A stretch of DNA of 64,000 bases from Candidatus Pelagibacter communis (GTDB lineage Bacteria; Pseudomonadota; Alphaproteobacteria; Pelagibacterales; Pelagibacteraceae): assembly GCF_001179925.1 (NCBI RefSeq), contig NZ_CVSF01000019.1, positions 26,950 to 90,949 of the forward strand, given 5' to 3'. Both the position numbers and the translations under genes were made by a program. Each line of letters begins with the position of its first letter. The stretch's first letter is position 1. Below, piece after piece: positions 10,052-17,529 of this stretch. The notes below the pieces were generated by a model. It saw only the letters and a program-made list of their open reading frames with translations. It was not told the DNA's origin and searched no databases.

Positions 10052-11606
10052 AGCCTTTAAAAAAATTTCTATAATTTTCAAATTTATTTACAGAATCTTT
10101 ATAAATAGGTTTATTTGCTTGATTAGCACTAGCGGTATCTATAGCTGATTTATTAACTTTGTAATATTTTAAGCAGTTTTCATCCCATTTAAGATCACAA
10201 AATTCTAATAATTGTTTTGTTACTATTTTTGGATCAGATGTAACTTTTTCATATTCTACCTCAAAAAACATATCAATATCGATATTTTTCCAAAATTCTA
10301 TATATTTCAAAAATAGACTATAAAAAAGTCTTATTTCTTTTTCACTGTAGGTCCATCTAAGTTTTTTACTTGCTAAATCATTTTTAAATATAGATAAAAG
10401 ATTATTTTCAAAATTTCTTTTTAAAACTATTATTTTTGAGTTAGGGAAAAATATCTTTATAAGACCTATAATTTGAAAGTTCAGAAGACTTTTATCTGTA
10501 AAACCCAATTTTCCTTGATCAATTTTTGGAATAGAATTTAAGTATTCTTTATAAAGTTTAGTAATTTCATTTTCAAAAACTGCCAATATTTGATTTTTAA
10601 ATTCGTCATAATCACTCAAATTGAAATTATTCTCGATTGATTGAAATATATAATCTGTTTCACCTAAGCTTTGAATTTCTTTGTGTGAAGAAATTATTTG
10701 TTCAACTAAAGTAGTTCCCGACCTCGGCATTCCACATATAAAAATAATTTTTTTATCTGATAAAACTGGTTGATCTTTCAAAGCTTTTTCAAACTTCTCC
10801 TCTTTGAATAGTCTTGTAATGTTATCATATATCTTATTTTCATCAGCAATATCGTAATCGAGGAGTTTCCTTTTTGTTATGTTAGCAAGTTCATAATATT
10901 TGAAAGATAAATCATATCTTTCTTGATCTTCATAAGCCTTACCTAAAGAAAAATATAACGAAATTTTTTTATCTGTTTCTAAATTTTTGATTAATAATTT
11001 TTTTTCTAATGAATCTAAATGTTTTTTTTCATCTTTTTTATAATCTGTAAATTCATTAATAAGTTTGTCAGCATAAGTAAAAGTTGGATCAAGATCATTA
11101 ATCAAATATGCATGTTTTAATGCTTGTTCGTGGTTTCTTGTACTTATTAAACAAACTGCTAGATTATAATGAATTATTGGTATTTTGTTATTAATTTTCA
11201 AAGCCTTTTCATATAAAGAAATAGCCTCTTCGTATTTTTTTGACTGCTTTTTAATATTTGCAAGGTTATTAATAGCGCTTAAGTAATTAGGTTGTTGTTT
11301 TATGGTTTTTTCTAACAATTTTTCAGCTTCTTTAATCTGTTTTCTTGCTTTCAAGATCATTGCGTAATTATTTTTAGCTGCTACGTTTCCAGGGTATTGA
11401 TTGATTATTTTTACAAAAGTTTTTTCTGCTTCATCCAAATTATTTAAACTTTTGTAACTTAGTCCAATCATGTTATGAAGGTAAGCCTCATGTTGAGGTG
11501 CAATTTTAAGTAACTGTTTTGATAATGAAATTGTTTCTAAAAATTTTTTGTTATTAAAATTATTTATTAAAATTTTAAGTTTATGCTCTATGTCTTTATT
11601 TTTCAT
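10050..11606 (-). CDS. TPR-repeat sulfotransferase
   Basis: A 518-aa two-part protein. Residues about 1-200 carry tandem tetratricopeptide repeats (for example NLDEAEKTFVKII, KYEEAISLYEKALKIN). The C-terminal half is a PAPS-dependent sulfotransferase with the 5'-phosphosulfate loop CGMPRSGTTLVEQIISSH near residues 290-307, then LGETD near 316 and FTDKSLLNF near 369. No signal peptide or membrane segment is seen, so it is probably cytoplasmic. The acceptor is unknown; family members modify carbohydrates, lipids or proteins. Its GTG/ATG region overlaps the end of the ThiE-like gene, suggesting co-transcription. Confidence 0.88.
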   Translation of the reverse strand: MKNKDIEHKLKILINNFNNKKFLETISLSKQLLKIAPQHEAYLHNMIGLSYKSLNNLDEAEKTFVKIINQYPGNVAAKNNYAMILKARKQIKEAEKLLEKTIKQQPNYLSAINNLANIKKQSKKYEEAISLYEKALKINNKIPIIHYNLAVCLISTRNHEQALKHAYLINDLDPTFTYADKLINEFTDYKKDEKKHLDSLEKKLLIKNLETDKKISLYFSLGKAYEDQERYDLSFKYYELANITKRKLLDYDIADENKIYDNITRLFKEEKFEKALKDQPVLSDKKIIFICGMPRSGTTLVEQIISSHKEIQSLGETDYIFQSIENNFNLSDYDEFKNQILAVFENEITKLYKEYLNSIPKIDQGKLGFTDKSLLNFQIIGLIKIFFPNSKIIVLKRNFENNLLSIFKNDLASKKLRWTYSEKEIRLFYSLFLKYIEFWKNIDIDMFFEVEYEKVTSDPKIVTKQLLEFCDLKWDENCLKYYKVNKSAIDTASANQANKPIYKDSVNKFENYRNFFKG

Positions 11607-12138
11607 ACATTTTTTCTATAAATTTAATAGAAGCAAACTCATTAATACCATAAATGTATAATTGTTTTAGGTTTTTTTCATCTATTCCACCTAATGCAAC
11701 TGATTTACATCTAGTTAATTTTCTTAATTTTAAATAATTATAAATGCCTAAATATCTATTATTTTTATTAATAAAAACAGGACTTAAAAAAATAATTTGA
11801 ACACCTTGCTTTTCTTTTATTCTAATTTCTTTTAAATCATGAGCCGATCCTAAGATTGTAAATTTCTTATGAGTGTTGCTTTTAATAATTAACCTTTTAT
11901 TAAAAGACGATATATATACTCCGTCAAAGTTTAACTTTATTGCAAGTTTTAAATCGTTAGATAAATATATTTTATATCCATTAGATTTACAAAATCTTTG
12001 AAGTTTTTTCAGGTACTCTATATCTGGTTTTTTCTCATGATTTCTGTAAATTAATTTAATATTTTTATTAAGTTTTCCAATGTAAGCTGGATTATAATTA
12101 TTTATAAAATGAAAAATTTGATTATTTAGAATATGCAC
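11596..12138 (-). CDS. ThiE/TenI-like thiamine-phosphate synthase family protein, diverged
   Basis: A 180-aa TIM-barrel protein resembling ThiE or TenI. Family landmarks are a SND loop near residue 59, FDGVYIS near 71 (for DGVHLG), LGSAHD near 95 (for GVSTH), IIFLSPVF near 114 and ALGGID near 148. The usual RxK diphosphate-binding motif is replaced by IYRN, and the TxTK region by INKNN, so true thiamine-phosphate synthase activity is doubtful. It may be a TenI-like paralogue. The likely start is GTG at 12138, which overlaps the divergent yggS start by 6 bases. Its end overlaps the sulfotransferase gene. Confidence 0.7.
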   Translation of the reverse strand: MHILNNQIFHFINNYNPAYIGKLNKNIKLIYRNHEKKPDIEYLKKLQRFCKSNGYKIYLSNDLKLAIKLNFDGVYISSFNKRLIIKSNTHKKFTILGSAHDLKEIRIKEKQGVQIIFLSPVFINKNNRYLGIYNYLKLRKLTRCKSVALGGIDEKNLKQLYIYGINEFASIKFIEKMYEK

Positions 12139-12777
12139 AATACAATTAATAACTTATCTTTAATTAAAAAAGAAATTAATAAGATCAATCATAATATTAA
12201 TATTATAGCAGTCACCAAAACATTTAAAATAGACGTTATTGAACCACTTTTAAAATTTGGTCATCTTCATTATGGTGAAAACAAAGTTCAAGAATCAAAC
12301 GATAAATGGAGTGGAATAAAATCTAAATATAAAGATATACAGTTACATATGATAGGTAAATTACAATCTAATAAAGTTAAAATAGCTGTAAAATTATTTG
12401 ATTATATACATTCTTTAGACTCGATGAAACTTGCTAAAAAAATTTCTGATGAACAAAGTAAAATAAATAGAAATATAAAAATATTTATTCAAGTTAATAT
12501 TGGAAATGAAGATCAAAAAAATGGTATTTTAAAAAAAGATTTAAAAGATTTCTATGCAAATATAAAAAAAGAATTAAATCTAGATGTTATTGGACTTATG
12601 TGTATCCCTCCCATTGACGCCAATCCAGAAGATGTTTTTAAAATAATGAAAAACTTAAACGATGAATTAAATTTAAAAGAACTTAGTATGGGAATGTCCT
12701 CAGATTATCTGAAAGCAGCTAACTCAGGTTCAACTTTCATAAGAATAGGATCTAAAATTTTTGGAGCAAGGAATTAA
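12133..12777 (+). CDS. yggS: YggS/PROSC-family PLP homeostasis protein
   Basis: Pyridoxal-phosphate-binding protein of the alanine-racemase N-terminal fold, involved in PLP homeostasis rather than known catalysis. The 214-aa sequence has the PLP lysine in AVTKTF (K29), the HYGENKVQE motif near 47-55, HMIGKLQSNK near 72-81, and GMSSDYLKA plus RIGSKIFGAR at the C-terminus. The ATG at 12133 lies inside the start region of the divergent ThiE-like gene. The 3' end overlaps the convergent L,D-transpeptidase stop. Confidence 0.93.
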   Translation: MHNTINNLSLIKKEINKINHNINIIAVTKTFKIDVIEPLLKFGHLHYGENKVQESNDKWSGIKSKYKDIQLHMIGKLQSNKVKIAVKLFDYIHSLDSMKLAKKISDEQSKINRNIKIFIQVNIGNEDQKNGILKKDLKDFYANIKKELNLDVIGLMCIPPIDANPEDVFKIMKNLNDELNLKELSMGMSSDYLKAANSGSTFIRIGSKIFGARN

Positions 12778-13274
12778 GAAATTTTTATTTTTGTATTTTT
12801 ATCAATTATTTTTATCAAAATTTTAAAATCTTTTTTATCTAAAGCTATACAACCTGCTGTAGGCTTATAGTTGTTTGTTAAATGAATGAATATTGCACTA
12901 CCTTTGTAAGGTTTATTCTTAGTGTTACACTTAATTGGAATAAAAAAATTGTATTTATAATCTTTTCTAAAGAGCACTTCATATTTAATAATACTATTGA
13001 TATTAATAAGTTTATTGTAATTATTTTTATCACAAGGGTCATTACACCAACCCATGTTTCTAACTATCGGAATTTTTTTTAAATTAGTTTTTGGCATTGG
13101 AACTCTATCTTTCCGGTAAAATAAATTTCCTAGTTTAAATACACCAATAGGTGTTTTTTTATCTCCCTCAATTTTATTTGATGTAAGTCCCTTCTTTCCA
13201 ATTGAACATCTAAAGTTAAATTCTTGAAAATTTAAAGTATCATTATTTTTTAAAATAATTAGATTATTAATCAT
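12774..13274 (-). CDS. YkuD-type L,D-transpeptidase-like protein
   Basis: A 166-aa protein of the YkuD fold, whose members crosslink peptidoglycan or attach lipoproteins through a catalytic Cys. The C-terminal part has the expected His (IFIHLTN near residue 123) and Gly-Cys (PTAGCIALDKKDF near 134-146) pair. KTPIGVFKLG near 39-48 is the conserved substrate-side strand. No signal peptide is visible, so its location is unclear. I prefer ATG 13274 over an in-frame TTG at 13280. That ATG overlaps the divergent regulator ATG within CATG. Confidence 0.8.
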   Translation of the reverse strand: MINNLIILKNNDTLNFQEFNFRCSIGKKGLTSNKIEGDKKTPIGVFKLGNLFYRKDRVPMPKTNLKKIPIVRNMGWCNDPCDKNNYNKLININSIIKYEVLFRKDYKYNFFIPIKCNTKNKPYKGSAIFIHLTNNYKPTAGCIALDKKDFKILIKIIDKNTKIKIS

Positions 13275-13842
13275 GACCAATAATAAATTAGTAGTATATG
13301 AATCAAAAGATATCTATAAAATTTTATATGAAATAAAAGAAAAATTAAAAATAGACTTAATTTTTTTAGAAAAAAAAAAAGATTTAGAGATTTATTTAAA
13401 CAGTAATCCTAATGATTTGGTATTATCAAAAAAAAAAATTGATAACTTAAATCAAATTATTTTAAATAATTTTCCTTATAAGATTAACAAATTAATTGAA
13501 ATAATTAATTTAAAGATTTTAAAAAAAAACTTTTTAATAAATTCTAATTTGAGTATTGGGAAATATAAATTAGATATTAATTCAAAAAAAATTTACCTAA
13601 ATAAACAGGAATTGGATCTTACTGAACAAGAAATAAAACTTCTAACATATTTAAATAACAAAGGCAAAGCAGCAAGTGTTGATGAACTTCAAAAAGATAT
13701 TTGGGGTTATTCTGAAAACTTAGAGACCCATACTGTAGAAACACATATTCACAGGCTTAGAAAAAAATTTCTAGACACATTTGAAGATAAAAATTTTATT
13801 ATTAGTAAAAAAAAAGGTTATCTAATTAAAAAATTTCTTTAG
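13273..13842 (+). CDS. Atypical OmpR-family winged-helix regulator with degenerate receiver
   Basis: A 189-aa protein whose last 90 residues are a good OmpR/PhoB DNA-binding domain: LTEQEIKLLTYL near 115-126, the recognition region THTVETHIHRLRKKF near 155-169 and KKGYLIKKFL at the end. The N-terminal half is the size of a shortened receiver but lacks a recognisable phospho-acceptor Asp and the Thr/Lys switch residues. It is probably not phosphorylated by a histidine kinase, and no kinase gene is adjacent. It is divergent from the L,D-transpeptidase gene, a possible target by position only. Confidence 0.75.
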   Translation: MTNNKLVVYESKDIYKILYEIKEKLKIDLIFLEKKKDLEIYLNSNPNDLVLSKKKIDNLNQIILNNFPYKINKLIEIINLKILKKNFLINSNLSIGKYKLDINSKKIYLNKQELDLTEQEIKLLTYLNNKGKAASVDELQKDIWGYSENLETHTVETHIHRLRKKFLDTFEDKNFIISKKKGYLIKKFL

Positions 13843-14765
13843 ATTCGTGCACCAATTTTTTGAATAATTTTTGATGATAATTCTGTTCCTTTAACTAAGC
13901 ATTCTTTTATTGAATAGTTATTAATTACTCCATGTAGATAACCAGCAGCAAATAAATCACCTGCTCCAGTTAAATCTTTAATACTCAAATTTTTTTGTGC
14001 ATTGCATTCGATTACTTCATTACTATTAATTGATAATGATCCTTTTTCCCCTCTTGTAATTATTATGTTTTTTTTAACTTGTTTTGAAAATGATATAATT
14101 TCCTCAAAAGATTTAGCATCTACCAAGGAAGTTATTTCTTGTTCATTTGCAAATACTATATCAAGATTATTTTTAACTAAATTTAAAAAATCTTTTTTAT
14201 GTCTCTCAACACAAAATAAATCTGATAATGACATTGCTTTTTTTTTTGAACATTTAATTGCTTTATCAAAAGCTTTCTTAGGATCTCCTTTATCCCACAA
14301 ATATCCCTCTAAAAAAATCATTTCTGAATTTCTAATATCTTTTTCATTTATATCTTTTTCAGAAATTTTACCTGCTGTTCCTAAAAAAGTGCACATTGTT
14401 CTTTCAGAGTCTGGTGTAATTAAAATTATGCAAGAGCCGGTGGGAATTGGTTCTTTTTTTTTATTATATAAATATCTTATATTTTCTTTTTGTAATCCAT
14501 CTTCATATTTTTGTCCAAGGTCGTCATCGCTGACTTTTCCCACAAATCCGACCTCATTATTTAATTTAGACAAACCCACAATTGAATTTGCTACTGAACC
14601 TCCTGGAATAGTTTCTTCAATTTTTAGCAAAGATATTAATTTTTTAAATTCTTCTTCATCTATAAGTTTCATTGTGCTTTTGGTAAGTGAATTTTTTTCT
14701 AAGAATTCATCCGACACTTTACAGAGCACATCAACAATTGCGTTCCCAATTCCTAAAATTTTCAT
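13839..14765 (-). CDS. Adenosine kinase-like PfkB-family sugar kinase
   Basis: A 308-aa ribokinase/PfkB-family protein. It starts KILGIGNAIVDVL, has the GGSVANSI substrate motif near 55-62, and has the PfkB signature DLTGAGDLFAAG near 263-274, where Asp of GAGD is the catalytic base. The pattern resembles the alphaproteobacterial genes annotated as adenosine kinase, which would phosphorylate adenosine to AMP. Related members act on other nucleosides or sugars, so the substrate is provisional. Its ATG abuts the nth stop, suggesting one transcript. Confidence 0.85.
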   Translation of the reverse strand: MKILGIGNAIVDVLCKVSDEFLEKNSLTKSTMKLIDEEEFKKLISLLKIEETIPGGSVANSIVGLSKLNNEVGFVGKVSDDDLGQKYEDGLQKENIRYLYNKKKEPIPTGSCIILITPDSERTMCTFLGTAGKISEKDINEKDIRNSEMIFLEGYLWDKGDPKKAFDKAIKCSKKKAMSLSDLFCVERHKKDFLNLVKNNLDIVFANEQEITSLVDAKSFEEIISFSKQVKKNIIITRGEKGSLSINSNEVIECNAQKNLSIKDLTGAGDLFAAGYLHGVINNYSIKECLVKGTELSSKIIQKIGARI

Positions 14766-15418
14766 TATGGTTTTTTTGCAATAAAAGCTTTTTTTCTTTT
14801 AGGATAACAAGTGGTGCAAATTTTACAAGTTAATCCATAACAATCTCTAGCTTTACAATATTCTCTTCCATAATAAATTATTTGAAGATGAAGTTTATTC
14901 CAACTTCTTTTGGGAAATAATCTTTTTAAATCTTTTTCAGTTTGTATAACGCTTTTTCCATTGGTTAATCCCCATCTTTGAGCAAGTCTATGGATATGAG
15001 TATCAATTGCAAAAGCTGGAAAACCAAAACCTTGAGACATAACAACACTAGCAGTTTTATGTCCAACTCCAGGTAAACTTTCTAATTCATTAAACGTATT
15101 AGGAACTTTGCCATCATGTTTTTCAATTAGTATTTTTGAAAGATTATAAATACTTTTAGCTTTAATTCTAAAAATACCAATTTTTTTTATTAATTTTTCA
15201 ATTTTCTTTCTTCCTAATTTTACAAAATGCTTAGGTTGATTATACTTTGGATAAATATTTTTTGTAACATTATTTACTGTTACATCTGTACATTGAGCAG
15301 AGAGCAAAACTGATATTAGAAGAGTAAATACATTTTTACTTTTTAATGGAACTTTAATAGTTGGATAAATTTTATTTAAAATCTTTAAAATTATTTTAGC
15401 TCTTTGAATTTCATTCAT
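14765..15418 (-). CDS. nth: Nth, endonuclease III
   Basis: Bifunctional DNA glycosylase/AP lyase for oxidised pyrimidines. The 217-aa protein has the helix-hairpin-helix LPGVGHKTASVV near 109-120 with the catalytic Lys, and AIDTHIHRLAQRWG near 135-148 with the catalytic Asp. The C-terminal cysteine cluster reads CKARDCYGLTCKICTTC, five cysteines spaced 4-4-2-2, which differs from the standard C-X6-C-X2-C-X5-C arrangement. A 4Fe-4S cluster is still plausible. It is co-directional and almost contiguous with dapB and the kinase gene. Confidence 0.93.
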   Translation of the reverse strand: MNEIQRAKIILKILNKIYPTIKVPLKSKNVFTLLISVLLSAQCTDVTVNNVTKNIYPKYNQPKHFVKLGRKKIEKLIKKIGIFRIKAKSIYNLSKILIEKHDGKVPNTFNELESLPGVGHKTASVVMSQGFGFPAFAIDTHIHRLAQRWGLTNGKSVIQTEKDLKRLFPKRSWNKLHLQIIYYGREYCKARDCYGLTCKICTTCYPKRKKAFIAKKP

Positions 15419-16194
15419 TATTTAAAATTCATAAGATCTCTCATAGAATAAAGCCCAGGTTTTTTTGCCATTAACCATTTTGCAGCAGACAATGCACCCT
15501 CAGAATATAAACTTCTATCAAAAGCTTCATGATTTAAGGTAATTATTTCCTTACCACTTGAAAATTGAACCTCGTGTTCTCCAATTATTTCACCTTTTCT
15601 GATTGAATTAAAATTAATTTTATTTCCATAAGGAAATTTTTTTTTATTTAGATATTTCTTTCCAATCAGGTCATAAAAATTTTTATTTTTTCCAACTGCT
15701 ATACCTCTACCAAGCATCAAAGCTGTCCCAGACGGATAGTCTTTTTTATGTTTATGATGGATTTCAAAAACTTTGCTTAAAAATTTTTTACCTAAAGAAC
15801 TGGATGAAATTTCAGTTAAATACATTAATAGATTAATACCTAAACTCATATTTCCGGCTTTTAAAATTGGAATTTTTTTTGAATATTTGTGAATTAACTT
15901 TTCCTCTTTTTTTGAAAATCCCGTAGTTCCAATAACAACTCTTTTTTTCAGTTTTGAAGCTATTTTTAATATTTGAAAAGTACATTGTGGGATTGTAAAA
16001 TCTATTATTAAATCTATATCTTTAAATACATTTTCACTATTAAGATTTACTGTTAATCCATATATCTTTTTTCTTATTTTTCTATTTTCTGTAAGAGATT
16101 TTAATTTAAAGCTTTTGTCTTTTTTAACAGACTTTATAATTTGTTGACCCATTCTTCCCATACATCCAGTTATAGCTAAATTTATTTTTTTCAT
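15418..16194 (-). CDS. dapB: DapB, 4-hydroxy-tetrahydrodipicolinate reductase
   Basis: Reduces the product of DapA in lysine and diaminopimelate synthesis. With the start at ATG 16194 the protein is 258 aa, the usual length. The nucleotide-binding GCMGRMGQQI lies just after the N-terminus, VIGTTGFS near 97, and the catalytic HHKHKKDYPSGTA near 144-156. An upstream in-frame start at 16245 is possible but would add a 17-residue Cys-rich leader that the family lacks. The chosen ATG overlaps the stop of a small membrane protein gene by 4 bases (ATGA). Confidence 0.95.
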   Translation of the reverse strand: MKKINLAITGCMGRMGQQIIKSVKKDKSFKLKSLTENRKIRKKIYGLTVNLNSENVFKDIDLIIDFTIPQCTFQILKIASKLKKRVVIGTTGFSKKEEKLIHKYSKKIPILKAGNMSLGINLLMYLTEISSSSLGKKFLSKVFEIHHKHKKDYPSGTALMLGRGIAVGKNKNFYDLIGKKYLNKKKFPYGNKINFNSIRKGEIIGEHEVQFSSGKEIITLNHEAFDRSLYSEGALSAAKWLMAKKPGLYSMRDLMNFK

Positions 16195-16361
16195 TTGAAG
16201 ACAAAATATGAAATTATCACAATGGATACAACAATTATAGACCAAATGATCAAATTTTTTAAAAATAGCTTTAATTTTGAATTAGTTGTTAAGAAATTTG
16301 GAAAAATAAGTACCAATACAGCTATTAAAAAAATTGCAGGAATTATTTTATCTAATTCCAT
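16191..16361 (-). CDS. Small membrane protein (56 aa) between dnaJ and dapB
   Basis: A 56-codon ORF that exactly fills the dnaJ-dapB gap. The ATG at 16361 lies 3 bases after the dnaJ stop, and its TGA overlaps the dapB ATG (ATGA). The product has two hydrophobic segments, about residues 6-24 (IIPAIFLIAVLVLIF) and 36-54 (LIIWSIIVVSIVIISYFVF), joined by a short polar TTNSKLK loop. That predicts a two-pass inner-membrane protein with little outside the bilayer. I do not recognise a family. The tight coupling on both sides is the main evidence that it is real. Confidence 0.72.
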   Translation of the reverse strand: MELDKIIPAIFLIAVLVLIFPNFLTTNSKLKLFLKNLIIWSIIVVSIVIISYFVFK

Positions 16362-16364
16362 TTT

Positions 16365-17501
16365 TTAATTTTTCCAAAAATCCTTCGCTTTTTGAAAAAA
16401 CTTTTTAATGCTAGGATTAGATTTCTCATTTTCTATTTTTCTAAATCTTTCTAGTAACTCTTTTTGTTCTTTGTTTAAATATACAGGGATTTCCGTCTTT
16501 ACTTGAACATATAAATCACCGTAATCTCCTCTTCGCATAAAGGGCATTCCTTTTCCTTTTAATCTAAATTGTTTACCATCCTGCGTACCATCTGGTATTT
16601 TTATTTTAGCTTTTTTTCCGTCAATAGTTGGGATTTCTATTGTAGTTCCAAGAGCAGCGTCAGCGATTGATATTGGAAATTCAAAAAATAAATTTACGTC
16701 GGATCTTTTGAAAAGATCATGAGACTTTATATTGATAAATAAATATAAATCTCCAGTGTCACCTCCTCTTGTACCAGCCTCACCTTTTCCAGCAAGTCTA
16801 ATTCTTGTTCCATCATCAACACCTTTAGGAATAGTTACAGATATTTTTTTGGAAGTTTGTTTATTACCTTGTCCACTACAATCTGAGCATGGTTGAGTAA
16901 TTTCTTCTCCACTTCCAGCACATTGTGGACAAGTTTGTTGTACAGTGAAAAATCCTTGATTTGAGCGTACTCTCCCATTTCCTCCACAATAAGTACACCT
17001 ATCAGGACTTGTTCCAGGTTTTGACCCGTTTCCCTTACAAGTATTACATTTTTCTGAAGTCGAAAATTGTATATTTTGTTTTTTTCCAGTATATGCTTCC
17101 TCCAATGATATAGATAAATCGTACCTTAAATCTGAGCCCCTATTATTAGAGCTTCTTCCTCTTGAACTTCGTCTGCCTCCACCAAAATCACCAAAAAAAT
17201 CTTCAAAGATATCAGAGAAATCTGCTCCACTAAATCCTCCGAAACCTCCAAATCCTCCCCGTCCACCAGCTCCGTTTTCAAAAGCGGCATGACCAAAATT
17301 ATCATAATTTTCTTTTTTTGATTTATCAGAAAGGACCCCATAGGCTTCACTAGCTTCTTTAAATTTGTCTTCGGCTACTTTATCGCCGGGATTTTTATCT
17401 GGATGATATTTGACTGCTAATTTTCTGTAAGCTGATTTAAGTTCTTCAGGACTAGCATTTTTTCTAACGCCCAAGACATCATAATAATCTCTTTTAGCCA
17501 T
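16365..17501 (-). CDS. dnaJ: DnaJ (Hsp40) co-chaperone
   Basis: Type I J-protein that delivers substrates to DnaK and stimulates its ATPase. The 378-aa protein has an N-terminal J domain with the HPD tripeptide ([10 protein letters not shown] near 31-40) and a Gly/Phe-rich linker around 75-110. Four zinc-finger repeats follow between about 150 and 215 ([32 protein letters not shown]), then the two substrate-binding barrels. It lies 28 bases downstream of dnaK, so grpE-dnaK-dnaJ form one heat-shock group. Confidence 0.98.
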   Translation of the reverse strand: MAKRDYYDVLGVRKNASPEELKSAYRKLAVKYHPDKNPGDKVAEDKFKEASEAYGVLSDKSKKENYDNFGHAAFENGAGGRGGFGGFGGFSGADFSDIFEDFFGDFGGGRRSSRGRSSNNRGSDLRYDLSISLEEAYTGKKQNIQFSTSEKCNTCKGNGSKPGTSPDRCTYCGGNGRVRSNQGFFTVQQTCPQCAGSGEEITQPCSDCSGQGNKQTSKKISVTIPKGVDDGTRIRLAGKGEAGTRGGDTGDLYLFINIKSHDLFKRSDVNLFFEFPISIADAALGTTIEIPTIDGKKAKIKIPDGTQDGKQFRLKGKGMPFMRRGDYGDLYVQVKTEIPVYLNKEQKELLERFRKIENEKSNPSIKKFFQKAKDFWKN

Positions 17502-17529
17502 ATAATTAACTTGGACAAATAGATGTTAA

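Noticed and set aside
14002..14784. Long 260-codon frame on the plus strand opposite the adenosine kinase gene
   Set aside because: The minus strand carries a clear PfkB-family protein. The plus-strand frame is low-complexity Ser/Phe/Leu-rich with no domain, typical of antisense to AT-rich coding DNA.
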